Shown piece after piece: positions 9,877 through 17,004 of a stretch of 64,000 nt of DNA. The stretch lies in NCBI GenBank assembly GCA_009889515.1, contig WUQR01000068.1:1-64000 (forward strand), given 5' to 3'. The stretch's first letter is position 1, and the number at the start of each line of letters is the position of its first letter. The DNA comes from Nitrososphaerota archaeon. Its GTDB lineage: Archaea > Thermoproteota > Nitrososphaeria_A > Caldarchaeales > Calditenuaceae. The notes under the pieces were generated by a model. It did no database searches and was not told where the DNA came from. It saw only the letters and a list, made by a program, of their open reading frames with translations. The translations under genes were made by a program, and so were the position numbers.

Positions 9877-10154
9877 GGCTGCTTTATTCTCAGCCTCAGG
9901 ACTGGCTTCTTATTGTCGAGAACTTCGAGCACCCAGCGGGGGGTCTCGACTACCTGCTGGCAGAAGTATTGGAGGGCCATCGAGGTCAGGTCTCTCGCCC
10001 TCGTATCTGGTAGTAGCCTCCGGTAGAGGGCCCTGTACTCGGCGGAGCCTACCACGAAGTCCCGCCCCTTAACTCCCGAGAGCTCATCGGCTAGGAGGTC
10101 GCCCAGCCTCCAGACAAGCCTGAGAGCGAGCCTCTTATCCCTGAGCCGCGGCAA
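9873..10154 (-). CDS. small protein coupled to parB, unknown
   Basis: A 93-residue basic, helix-rich protein (MPRLRDKRLALRLVWRLGDL at its start) with no recognisable motif. Its stop overlaps the start of the ParB-like gene by 4 nt, so the two are co-translated. The start is TTG at 10154. Position suggests a partition accessory or DNA-binding partner, but this is inference from context only. Confidence 0.65.
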   Translation of the reverse strand: MPRLRDKRLALRLVWRLGDLLADELSGVKGRDFVVGSAEYRALYRRLLPDTRARDLTSMALQYFCQQVVETPRWVLEVLDNKKPVLRLRIKQP

Positions 10155-10173
10155 GGCAGCACCACCCGGCCCA

Positions 10174-10320
10174 TTAGAGCCCCAGCGCGCTCCTCAGAAT
10201 CCTCCGTATAAGCAAGGAGACAGGCACCCCCTCTGATGACGCCCTCTCCTCCAAAGCCCTATACAAGTCCTGTGGTAGGCGGATATGGATGTCCCTTGAA
10301 TCTTTAAGCGCCCTCTTCAA
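10174..10320 (-). CDS. ribbon-helix-helix (CopG-like) small regulator
   Basis: The C-terminal 45 residues form a typical RHH fold: strand DIHIRLPQDLYRALEERA followed by SEGVPVSLLIRRILRSALGL. The reading frame is open upstream to 10407, but that extension is Trp-rich and unlike the family, so I place the start at TTG 10320 (LKRALKDSRD...), giving about 48 residues. RHH proteins are dimeric repressors or antitoxin-like DNA binders. It sits 20 bp upstream of the small gene that overlaps parB, so it may head that operon. Confidence 0.65.
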   Translation of the reverse strand: MKRALKDSRDIHIRLPQDLYRALEERASSEGVPVSLLIRRILRSALGL

Positions 10321-10451
10321 GCTCCACCACCCCCAGCCGTGGATCACCACTGTCCAGAACCATACAATGGTTATCCATACCGATACCACCGTCTGACACC
10401 ACCCCATGGATTCGCGACAAGATATATATCTTAAGAGTGTTAGGTGAAAGT

Positions 10452-10817
10452 GTGCCGAGGCCCACGTCTGCGAGGGAGGCTGTCTGGAGCATCAGGCTGA
10501 AGCGGGAGATAGACGAGATTTTAGAGAAGGAGGCCAAGAAGCGGGGAATAAGCAAGAACGACCTCGTGAAGTCCATCATACTCGACTGGGCCTACAGGAA
10601 CGGATACAACAAGGTGCTCCACTTCAACTTCCGGAACACGACAATCACCCTCTGGGACTTCCTACTCAACCAAACCGTCGACATCACATACACGGGCGAC
10701 AAGCGTCTCTTCTGCGAGCACTGCAGGACGCATAACTGCGGCCACGTATACTACGCAGTCACGAGCATACCGGAGGTTGCTAGGAAGGTTAGGCGCGGCG
10801 AGATAAGGGTTGACTAG
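10452..10817 (+). CDS. RHH-like protein with Cys/His cluster
   Basis: About 121 residues. The N-terminal half looks RHH-like (VWSIRLKREIDEILEKEAKK then GISKNDLVKSIILDWA), and the C-terminal half carries a Cys/His cluster, CEHCRTHNCGH, likely a zinc site. TATATAT at 10422-10428 lies about 26 nt before GTG 10452, which favours a leaderless start there, although GTG 10437 is in frame. Likely a DNA-binding regulator of the partition cluster. It is divergent from the RHH gene at 10320. Confidence 0.7.
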   Translation: MPRPTSAREAVWSIRLKREIDEILEKEAKKRGISKNDLVKSIILDWAYRNGYNKVLHFNFRNTTITLWDFLLNQTVDITYTGDKRLFCEHCRTHNCGHVYYAVTSIPEVARKVRRGEIRVD

Positions 10818-10858
10818 ACTCTGAGGAATATTTTGCGGCAGGTGGATGGGCTGTCCCT

Positions 10859-11170
10859 GTGGGACTGCTCTACAGGCTCGGCCTTCTAGCCGCCATCATT
10901 GTTCTGGTAGTCGTCGGGGTTGTCCTTCTCGCCGACTGGCCGGTGGGGCTTGGCGAGTATTCCATCCAAGTCTGCAGGGGGATTGTGGAGGGCGGCCCAG
11001 CTGGTGGGAGGGTGATCTGCGAGGAGAGGAGATTTAACCTCTTCCGGGGAAGCCAAGTTTCAGGGATTCTAGGCACCGCTATACTTTCCTTGGCCCTAAA
11101 CCTCATAGTTTTCTTTGTGAGAGAGTTTGCCAGGTTTTTGAGATTCTTTCATGGGGGTGGACAGGCCTAA
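10859..11170 (+). CDS. small membrane protein, unknown
   Basis: A 103-residue protein with two hydrophobic segments (about 6-26 LLAAIIVLVVVGVVLLA and 68-86 ILGTAILSLALNLIVFF) flanking an outer loop that contains two Cys (QVCRG and VICEE). The start is GTG at 10859. It follows the RHH/zinc gene by 41 bp on the same strand. No family recognised. Confidence 0.6.
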   Translation: MGLLYRLGLLAAIIVLVVVGVVLLADWPVGLGEYSIQVCRGIVEGGPAGGRVICEERRFNLFRGSQVSGILGTAILSLALNLIVFFVREFARFLRFFHGGGQA

Positions 11171-11571
11171 AATCCCTTGAGATCCCCGCCTCTGCATTCA
11201 CAATATCACTGACGCCACCCTGTTGCCCTGTATGGAATACATAGTAAGGTAAGAAGCTGACACATTCTCATCGACTTCTACTTGGCTGGGACTATTCTGA
11301 CTGCTCTGCCGACCGTAAGCATCCTCCACCCTCTCCCCTACTTGGTGCATAGACTATGCGGATTCCGATCTAACCTAGCCCTAGCTGTCTGAGTGGATGT
11401 GAAGAGACTGGCAGCTTGGGGCAGCCGTGTCTAGGGTCTGGGATTGGCCAATCGGTTGGCGTAGCCTCCCCGCAACACTGGCTGGAGATTTGATAGATGA
11501 CATGGCCCCGGTATGATCACGGCCATTCCACAGGAAGCCCGCTAGCCAAAACAAATATAATGTGAGAGAGT
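11171..11571. other. intergenic region with 12-bp palindrome
   Basis: No credible ORF. It contains a perfect 12-bp palindrome GATTGGCCAATC at 11442-11453, which I saw only once in the window, and near its right end the TATA-like AAATATAATG (about 11552-11561) that would drive the HTH gene starting at 11572. The palindrome lies within the par cluster, so a partition site or operator is conceivable. Confidence 0.5.
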
Positions 11572-11994
11572 TTGGGGCCGGGCCTGGAGGCTTTGCCTGC
11601 GAAGAGGAGGGTTAGGGTAGAGGTTGTGAGCGACGACGGCGACAGATTAACAGTCATACTTGAGGGGAGGGTTACGAGGGAGAAGATCATGCAGCTTGCC
11701 GACCTCGTGGACCTCTACGGCGGAGGCGCCTCCCCCCAGCAGCCCATAGAGAACAAGCTGACGAGGTTGGCCAGGATGATTGAGAAGAGGTTCCCCTACG
11801 CCGAGTTCACCTCACGGGACGTGGTTGAGGCCTATGAGGCCGAGTATGGAGAGAAGCTGACCCTGAGCACGGCCTCCACCTACCTCTCGAGGCTTGCTGA
11901 GAGGGGGTTCTTGGAGAGGGCCGGCGGCATGCTAAATAATATTAGATATCGGCTGCTCAGGGGCCGGGTTGAGGAGGTTGAGGGCGACCAGTAG
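11572..11994 (+). CDS. winged-helix DNA-binding protein
   Basis: A 140-residue protein. Residues 14-45 form a short strand-rich segment (RRVRVEVVSDDGDRLTVILE), and 60-130 form a winged helix with TSRDVVEAYEAEYGEKLTLS and recognition-helix region TASTYLSRLAERGFL. The start is TTG at 11572, about 20 nt after a TATA box, so probably leaderless. Its 3' end overlaps the convergent gene at 11957 by 38 bp. Likely a local regulator of the partition cluster (inference). Confidence 0.75.
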   Translation: MGPGLEALPAKRRVRVEVVSDDGDRLTVILEGRVTREKIMQLADLVDLYGGGASPQQPIENKLTRLARMIEKRFPYAEFTSRDVVEAYEAEYGEKLTLSTASTYLSRLAERGFLERAGGMLNNIRYRLLRGRVEEVEGDQ

Positions 11995-12379
11995 CCCTCC
12001 CGGCCAGCTTCTCCAGTATCTCTAGCGCATCCTCCATCTCTCCGCTCTCCAAGGCCTGACTGAGCTCTAGCAGCCAGGCGAACCGTCTCTCGCCTAGGAG
12101 GCCTAGGTATCCGAGGAGTAGGAGGGTGTGGATGGATTGGGAGATGTTACGCAGGGCTTGTCCGAGTATTTTGGCGTAGGTTCCGCGGGAGACGCCGAGT
12201 AGCCGTGCCTTCTCTTCAAAGGTCCTCCGAGCCCCGGTCGCATAGTCCTCGGCCTCCAGCCTGAGTGCTTCAAACTGCCTCCTCGTGAGGGATGAGCCCC
12301 GGAGTAGGGCCCTGAGAACCGGGTCTTCCCCCGGAATAGAGCCCCTCTCCTCCAAAAGGAGCTCAAGCGGATAAGTCAA
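11957..12379 (-). CDS. HTH protein, sigma-70 region 4-like architecture
   Basis: A 140-residue helical protein whose middle (about 30-75) reads LTRRQFEALRLEAEDYATGA then EKARLLGVSRGTYAKILGQAL, an HTH of the type seen in DUF134/region-4-like regulators. The remainder is helical (LLELSQALESGEMEDALEILE). It lies 48 bp downstream of parA on the same strand, so it is probably part of the parA operon. Function unknown beyond DNA binding. Confidence 0.7.
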   Translation of the reverse strand: MTYPLELLLEERGSIPGEDPVLRALLRGSSLTRRQFEALRLEAEDYATGARRTFEEKARLLGVSRGTYAKILGQALRNISQSIHTLLLLGYLGLLGERRFAWLLELSQALESGEMEDALEILEKLAGRATGRPQPPQPGP

Positions 12380-12427
12380 GCATCGCCCACCTCCCTGCTA
12401 GACATTTTTGTCAACGCCACTCCCTGA

Positions 12428-13264
12428 TTAGTGCTCGCCACCCTCAAGACCCACCCCACTCTCGATAGACTCTCCACGTATTACCTCACCCCTAAGCCTC
12501 GCCAACACCTCCTCGGCCAAGGCCGCATACGCCCTCGCAGCATCCGAGTCGGGGGCATAGATTACTAGGGGTGTCCTGTGGAAGTGGCCCTCCTCAGCCT
12601 TGACGCTCATGGGGATCTCGGTCGAGAGGAGGCCGTCGCCGAGCCTGGCCCGGAGGTCGCTCCGAACCTCCCGCGTAACACGGTACCTGTTGTCGACCAT
12701 CGTGAGGAAGTGACCTAGAATCTCGATCCTCCTCCCCAGCCTCTTCCTCATCAAGTGTATTATCTGGTATAGCCTTCTAAGCCCCTCTATGCTGTAGAGC
12801 CTGGGCTGGATTGGGACGAGTACGTGGCTGGAGGCGTATAGGGCGTTGAATGTCAGGACGCCGAGGCTTGGCGGAGTATCCACCAATACGACGTCGTATT
12901 TGGAAAGTTCCGGCTCCAAGACTGTGGCCAAGACGGCCTCCCTGCCGGGCTGACGGGCAATCCTATCCTCTGCTGCCGCAAGCGACTCGTTACTAGGTGC
13001 GACATATAGCCCCGGAATCCCCGTCTCCCTGACAACTTGGCCTAGGCCTTGGACTCCGATGAGGGCTGCTGTAACGGTTCTCGAGGATTCGCCAGTGTCT
13101 ATGCCGAGGGAGAGGGCGAGGTGTCCCTGGGGGTCCATGTCGACTGCCAGAACTTTGAGGCCGTGCCTCAGGGCGAGGGCTGATGCCAAGTTGACTACGC
13201 TCGTCGTCTTTCCGACGCCGCCCTTTTGGTTGCTAACGGCTATCACCCACGTCACACACGTCAC
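12428..13264 (-). CDS. parA: ParA/SegA-family partition ATPase
   Basis: A 278-residue deviant Walker ATPase: NQKGGVGKTTS (residues 11-21) with the signature Lys, VDMDPQGH (Walker A'), and VDTPPSLG (Walker B). It binds DNA dynamically and moves plasmid or chromosome copies with its centromere-binding partner. Its start overlaps the upstream RHH gene by 4 nt, an arrangement like segAB/parFG modules. The first codons consist of a doubled GTGACGTG-type motif that also appears upstream of the RHH gene, possibly an operator. Confidence 0.92.
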   Translation of the reverse strand: MTCVTWVIAVSNQKGGVGKTTSVVNLASALALRHGLKVLAVDMDPQGHLALSLGIDTGESSRTVTAALIGVQGLGQVVRETGIPGLYVAPSNESLAAAEDRIARQPGREAVLATVLEPELSKYDVVLVDTPPSLGVLTFNALYASSHVLVPIQPRLYSIEGLRRLYQIIHLMRKRLGRRIEILGHFLTMVDNRYRVTREVRSDLRARLGDGLLSTEIPMSVKAEEGHFHRTPLVIYAPDSDAARAYAALAEEVLARLRGEVIRGESIESGVGLEGGEH

Positions 13265-13608
13265 CCCTGTCCCCCATGCCCCACACGGGCGACAAGTTCC
13301 CTAATCCCAATCTTCACCGACATCCTAAGCACCTTTGAGTAGAGCCCCCGCGGGTCGCCTAGGGGCCCCTGCATCTCGGCCAGCCTCGAGACAACACCCT
13401 CCAGCAGCTCATAGTCCTCCGGGTCTATGTAGAAGTGGACCTTCCTCCGCCTCTGCCTATCTTGGGCCCCGGGCCGGGTGGCAGGCTGCTCCGCCGGGGT
13501 CTCGGGCGATAATAGGTCCTCGATCGTTGGTAGAAGCCGGTCTAGATAATCGGATGGTATCCGCCTAGACGATGGGTCCGGCATGACGAGAGCACCCACA
13601 TCACCCAC
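13261..13608 (-). CDS. RHH centromere-binding protein (SegB/ParG-like)
   Basis: A 115-residue protein with a disordered Pro/Arg/Gln-rich N-terminus (about 1-55) and a C-terminal RHH-like domain: strand KVHFYIDPEDYELLEGVV and helix SKVLRMSVKIGIRELVARV. Length and layout match SegB or ParG, adaptors that load centromere DNA onto ParA. The 4-nt overlap with parA supports this. Upstream (13600-13640) are CACGTCAC/CATCACCC repeats resembling those at the parA start. Family assignment is from architecture and context. Confidence 0.7.
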   Translation of the reverse strand: MGDVGALVMPDPSSRRIPSDYLDRLLPTIEDLLSPETPAEQPATRPGAQDRQRRRKVHFYIDPEDYELLEGVVSRLAEMQGPLGDPRGLYSKVLRMSVKIGIRELVARVGHGGQG

Positions 13609-14040
13609 GTATTATAGGTTGCACACGTCACCCATGGGAGACATGTCCTCCGTAGTACCATAATTTATAGCCACCACGGACCTTTTACAACGTTCCACCG
13701 GATTATTCTTGTATTGTAATACTAGGTTTAAATATTAGTTACTTTCTATACTCGACTACTAAAAATATGTAGTCTATACTTGTATCTTCTCTTTTTATTG
13801 ATGAGTTTAAGGGGATGATTAACAATTCTCAGCAAGTTTATCAGTGTGCGCAAACATGGTATCTTTTAAGCTGCGTGCGCACATCTCCTGATAATCAGAA
13901 TTGTCCTACTGACTAACTGACCATTAACACGCGTTATCTAAAGTATTTCGCTGTAATACAGATATTATATAATGTTTTCGTTATCTCCTAGTGATTTATT
14001 ACTCTTACTGCGGGTCCCCATATTTCGCTGGTGGGTTGTA
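13609..14040. repeat. AT-rich intergenic region with three-block inverted repeat
   Basis: No credible gene. Between the divergent parA operon and an RHH gene lies an inverted repeat of three blocks: ACAATTCT (13822-13829), TATCAG (13839-13844) and TGTGCGCA (13845-13852) on the left, mirrored by TGCGCACA (13876-13883), CTGATA (13888-13893) and AGAATTGT (13897-13904). Further left there are small inverted repeats (GTATT/AATAC and GACTAC/GTAGTC, about 13710-13770) in very AT-rich DNA. ATTATATAATG at about 13963-13973 is a likely promoter for the next gene. A centromere, operator or origin are all possible. Confidence 0.7.
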
Positions 14041-14301
14041 ATGGCGGATACCGTGCTACTTCAGGTTAGGGTCAGTTCAGCTTTGGTAAGGAAGATTGAT
14101 GAGCTATGCAGTGAAGGTATCTTCAGAAATAGGAGTGAGGCAGTAAGCGACGCGATACGGATGCTCATAGCTAGGTACTCGAAGACCTCTCCTGAGGCCC
14201 GCACAACAGCACTCTACCTGAGCGGGAGGCTCAACAGGGCCGGCAACCCCGAGGACTTGGTCTTTACAGCTGAAACAGAGATCGTTGATAAGGAAGAGTA
14301 G
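14041..14301 (+). CDS. RHH (CopG/NikR-like) regulator
   Basis: About 86 residues from ATG 14041: strand TVLLQVRVSSALVRKIDELC, then FRNRSEAVSDAIRMLIARY, a clear RHH fold of the archaeal CopG family. The frame is open back to 13972, but that extension is hydrophobic and overlaps the promoter, so I favour 14041. It is divergent from the RHH-ParA pair and flanks the large inverted repeat, so it may regulate it or bind there. The C-terminal tail is acidic. Confidence 0.75.
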   Translation: MADTVLLQVRVSSALVRKIDELCSEGIFRNRSEAVSDAIRMLIARYSKTSPEARTTALYLSGRLNRAGNPEDLVFTAETEIVDKEE

Positions 14302-14557
14302 TGCATAGCCATTAATGCTAATTTTTCTATTTTTTACACCATCTAACGCTAATGAGCGACCTAATAGGGCGAGACAGAATCGTTTATAGAGCGGGCGGGA
14401 AGGGTAAAAATAAATAAAAAGGTGAGACACAAAAAGACACCCATCAGCATTGATGACATATTTAATCTTTACTACAAAATAAAGACAAACATATATATTA
14501 CTAAAAGCACACTATATTCAGCAGTATGATGAATGAAATATACATATCCCATACAAG

Positions 14558-15265
14558 ATGCAAAGCAATAAGGGGGTGTCGGAGGTGGCTAGCCTAGGGG
14601 TTAAAGCCAAGACAACAGCCGAGAGGAAGGGCTCTCCAGAGGACATTCTGCGGCAGATCGAGGAGCTCCGCGAGCCGATTGAGAAGACCCTCACGGACAT
14701 TCGGGAGATGATAAGCGCCCTCGACAACCCGTTGATCGGGGTTATGGAGGAGCCGCCGCCCCAGCCGCGCGGGGAGCCTCTCACGAGGAGGGGGCGGGAT
14801 GGTGAGGCTGAAGCTGGCCGCATAGGGTCTCCACCCCATGTAGGCGGGGCCGCTCTTGAGGGTGTGGCCAGCGGTGAGACGGCCGGGCCGCCAGCCCCTC
14901 CACCAATCCCCCAGACCCCACTCTCCGCAAGCGCCAGCGTCTCACGGTTCAACGCCACCGCCATCGCCTCCCTCGCAGTCTGGCTCCTAGGCCGCGACGT
15001 CTTCGAGAGGCTTGTAAACTCCCTCGCACTCAACTCTCCCAGCAACCTCTATCTAACGGCACTCCTGAGGGAGTCCGCCGACTTCGTGGCAGCGACGCTC
15101 CGGGACGAGCGCGTCTTCGCTAGGGCAGGCTCAAGCCACGAGGCCTACCTGCTATGCGTCATGCTCCTCGAGCTCTACCTCTCCAACCCCTCTCTCTCCT
15201 CCATCGGGATTGTCGCCTCTCTGATTCAGAGGCTCCTCTCACATGGTGGGGTGAAGGGCGCGTGA
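14558..15265 (+). CDS. coiled-coil protein at head of archaellum operon (ArlC/D/E- or ArlX-like)
   Basis: A 235-residue protein. Residues 20-65 are a charged coiled coil (EDILRQIEELREPIEKTLTD), 70-130 a Pro/Gly-rich linker, and 130-235 a helical domain (IASLAVWLLGRDVFERLVNS). Position, first gene before two pilin-like subunits and arlHIJ, matches where ArlX (crenarchaea) or ArlC/D/E (euryarchaea) is encoded. Function as a ring or switch component is inferred from position. The start ATG 14558 lies about 20 nt after a TATA-like stretch. Its TGA overlaps the next GTG. Confidence 0.65.
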   Translation: MQSNKGVSEVASLGVKAKTTAERKGSPEDILRQIEELREPIEKTLTDIREMISALDNPLIGVMEEPPPQPRGEPLTRRGRDGEAEAGRIGSPPHVGGAALEGVASGETAGPPAPPPIPQTPLSASASVSRFNATAIASLAVWLLGRDVFERLVNSLALNSPSNLYLTALLRESADFVAATLRDERVFARAGSSHEAYLLCVMLLELYLSNPSLSSIGIVASLIQRLLSHGGVKGA

Positions 15266-15762
15266 GCCCCTCAGGCATAGTTGGTGAGGCCTACCTTCTC
15301 ATCGTCTCCATCATCATCCTCGCAGGCTTCTCCACCGTCTACTACAGCAGCTACTCCTCGCTGGGTGAGGCGGTGAGGCTTGAGGCGCTGGAGGCCAGGG
15401 ATAGGGTTGAGAAGAGACTAGTAGTCGCAGCCATCAACTACGACGCCAGCCAGGGAGTCCTCGAGGTCTACCTGAAGAGCGTGGGGGCGCGTGGCATCTC
15501 AAGGGGCGAACTCCAAGCCTCCTCAATCTACCTAATCTCAAACGGGTACTTCCAGCACTTCGCCTACTCGGAGGGCGGAGGACCCGGCACATGGAGCCTC
15601 GAGCTCGTCTCAGACAGCCTCGGGAACGGAGTCCTCGACAGGGGAGATACTGCTAGGGCGGTCCTCAGGCCTTCTGGAGCCCTGGCCAACGGGACGTATG
15701 TGGTGAGGGTGGTGATGCCGACTGGCAGGGTTGTGGAGGAGGTCTTCTCCGTCGGGGGGTGA
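15262..15762 (+). CDS. archaellar stator protein, ArlG-like
   Basis: A 166-residue protein with one N-terminal hydrophobic helix (about 10-30, AYLLIVSIIILAGFSTVYYSS) and a beta-sandwich extracellular domain (VVAAINYDASQGVLEVYLKS, GNGVLDRGDTARAVL). This is the ArlF/ArlG layout, a flagellin-like anchor plus immunoglobulin-like domain that contacts the S-layer. I place the start at GTG 15262, which overlaps the previous stop (GTGA). The order G then F before arlH follows the crenarchaeal operon; which of the two is G is by order only. Confidence 0.7.
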   Translation: MSPSGIVGEAYLLIVSIIILAGFSTVYYSSYSSLGEAVRLEALEARDRVEKRLVVAAINYDASQGVLEVYLKSVGARGISRGELQASSIYLISNGYFQHFAYSEGGGPGTWSLELVSDSLGNGVLDRGDTARAVLRPSGALANGTYVVRVVMPTGRVVEEVFSVGG

Positions 15763-15771
15763 GGAGCGGGT

Positions 15772-16287
15772 ATGGGCTTGAGCACGGCGGTCACCGCCTC
15801 CTTTGCCCTCATGCTCCTGATAGGAGCTATGGCAAGCCTGCTCACACTCTCCTCCGAGGTCAGGAGCGGCCTACTGGAACTCTCGGAGAAGATGCGCTCC
15901 GACGGATGCCAAGCCCGGTCAGCAGTGCTAGAAGTGAAGTGGATAAATGGTTCAGAGGTGGGGGCGGGTCTGAGACTCCACTCGGGCTGCGGCCTCAAGC
16001 TCCGCGACCTAGCCTCCTCAGACCTCTACGCCTACTATTGGACCCTCTCCGGCGCCCGGGGGTTCAGCAGGCTCAGACCGGACCAAGACTGGAGAGTCTT
16101 AGAGGTAAGGGGGCCGGCGGGCTTGGAGCTCCTGAACCCCTCAACACCCGGGGCGTGGGAGGGCGTCCTAGACCCTGGGGAGGAGGCTGTGATGCTGGCT
16201 AGGCTTCCCGGAGAGTTTGACGCGGGCAGGGGAGCCGTCTTGGTTCTAGTTACGCCGGATGGTGATAGGGTGGTGGGTGGGGGTTGA
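15772..16287 (+). CDS. archaellar stator protein, ArlF-like
   Basis: A 171-residue protein with an N-terminal membrane helix (residues 3-25, LSTAVTASFALMLLIGAMASL) and a beta-rich domain with GVLDPGEEAVMLARLPG, which parallels the GNGVLDRGDTARAVL of the preceding protein, so the two are distant paralogues. ArlF binds the S-layer glycoprotein in crenarchaea. Its stop overlaps the TTG start of arlH by 2 nt. Confidence 0.7.
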   Translation: MGLSTAVTASFALMLLIGAMASLLTLSSEVRSGLLELSEKMRSDGCQARSAVLEVKWINGSEVGAGLRLHSGCGLKLRDLASSDLYAYYWTLSGARGFSRLRPDQDWRVLEVRGPAGLELLNPSTPGAWEGVLDPGEEAVMLARLPGEFDAGRGAVLVLVTPDGDRVVGGG

Positions 16288-17003
16288 GCGACGGGTCGAG
16301 GCACCTAGTCCTAAAGCTCCAGAACGAGGAGCTTGACAGGCGGATAGGCGGGATAGCCCTCCCGGCCCTGATAGTCATTGAGGGGCCGAACGACTCGGGG
16401 AAGAGCGTCCTATGCTACCAGCTGATGCACGGAGCCCTCGCGGCAGGCCTCAGGGTATGCCTCATCTCCTCGGAGGGAGGCGGCAAGACAATCGTCAAGA
16501 ACATGGAGAGCCTCAGCTTCACAGCCTCGAGACACTACCTGACAGGGAGGCTCCACGTCATCTCCTTCTACGTCAAGGACACCAAGTGGAGGCCAGAGTA
16601 CTCGAAGGTGATAATGGACAGGCTCCTCACATACATCGGCTCCAAGGCCGAGAAGTTCGACATATTCGTCATAGACTCACTCACGGTCTTCGTCACCGGC
16701 GGAGACCAGGAGGACGTCCTAACCTTCCTCTCTAGGCTCAGGATGATTTGCGAGAAGAGCGAGGTGAGCATGGTCCTAACCGTCCACCCCTACGCCCTCA
16801 CACAGGAAACACTCATCAGGATAAGATCCCTCGCCGACGCCCACTTCCTCCTCTCGATCAAAGAGGTCGGAGACAAGATCTTCAAGACGATGCAGATACT
16901 CAAGGTGCGGGGCGCCTCGAAGTCCTCCAGCCAGACGATAAGCTTCGACGTCGACCCCGTCTTCGGGATAAAGATCCTCCCATACACGCAGGTGAAGGTC
17001 TAG
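16284..17003 (+). CDS. arlH: archaellum ATP-binding regulator ArlH (FlaH)
   Basis: A 239-residue RecA/KaiC-like protein. Walker A is EGPNDSGKSV (33-42) and Walker B lies in FDIFVIDSLTVF (about 125-136). ArlH binds but barely hydrolyses ATP and docks on ArlI at the archaellum motor. The start is TTG 16284 inside the end of arlF; arlI begins one base after its stop. The length is typical. Confidence 0.9.
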   Translation: MSDGSRHLVLKLQNEELDRRIGGIALPALIVIEGPNDSGKSVLCYQLMHGALAAGLRVCLISSEGGGKTIVKNMESLSFTASRHYLTGRLHVISFYVKDTKWRPEYSKVIMDRLLTYIGSKAEKFDIFVIDSLTVFVTGGDQEDVLTFLSRLRMICEKSEVSMVLTVHPYALTQETLIRIRSLADAHFLLSIKEVGDKIFKTMQILKVRGASKSSSQTISFDVDPVFGIKILPYTQVKV

Positions 17004-17004
17004 C

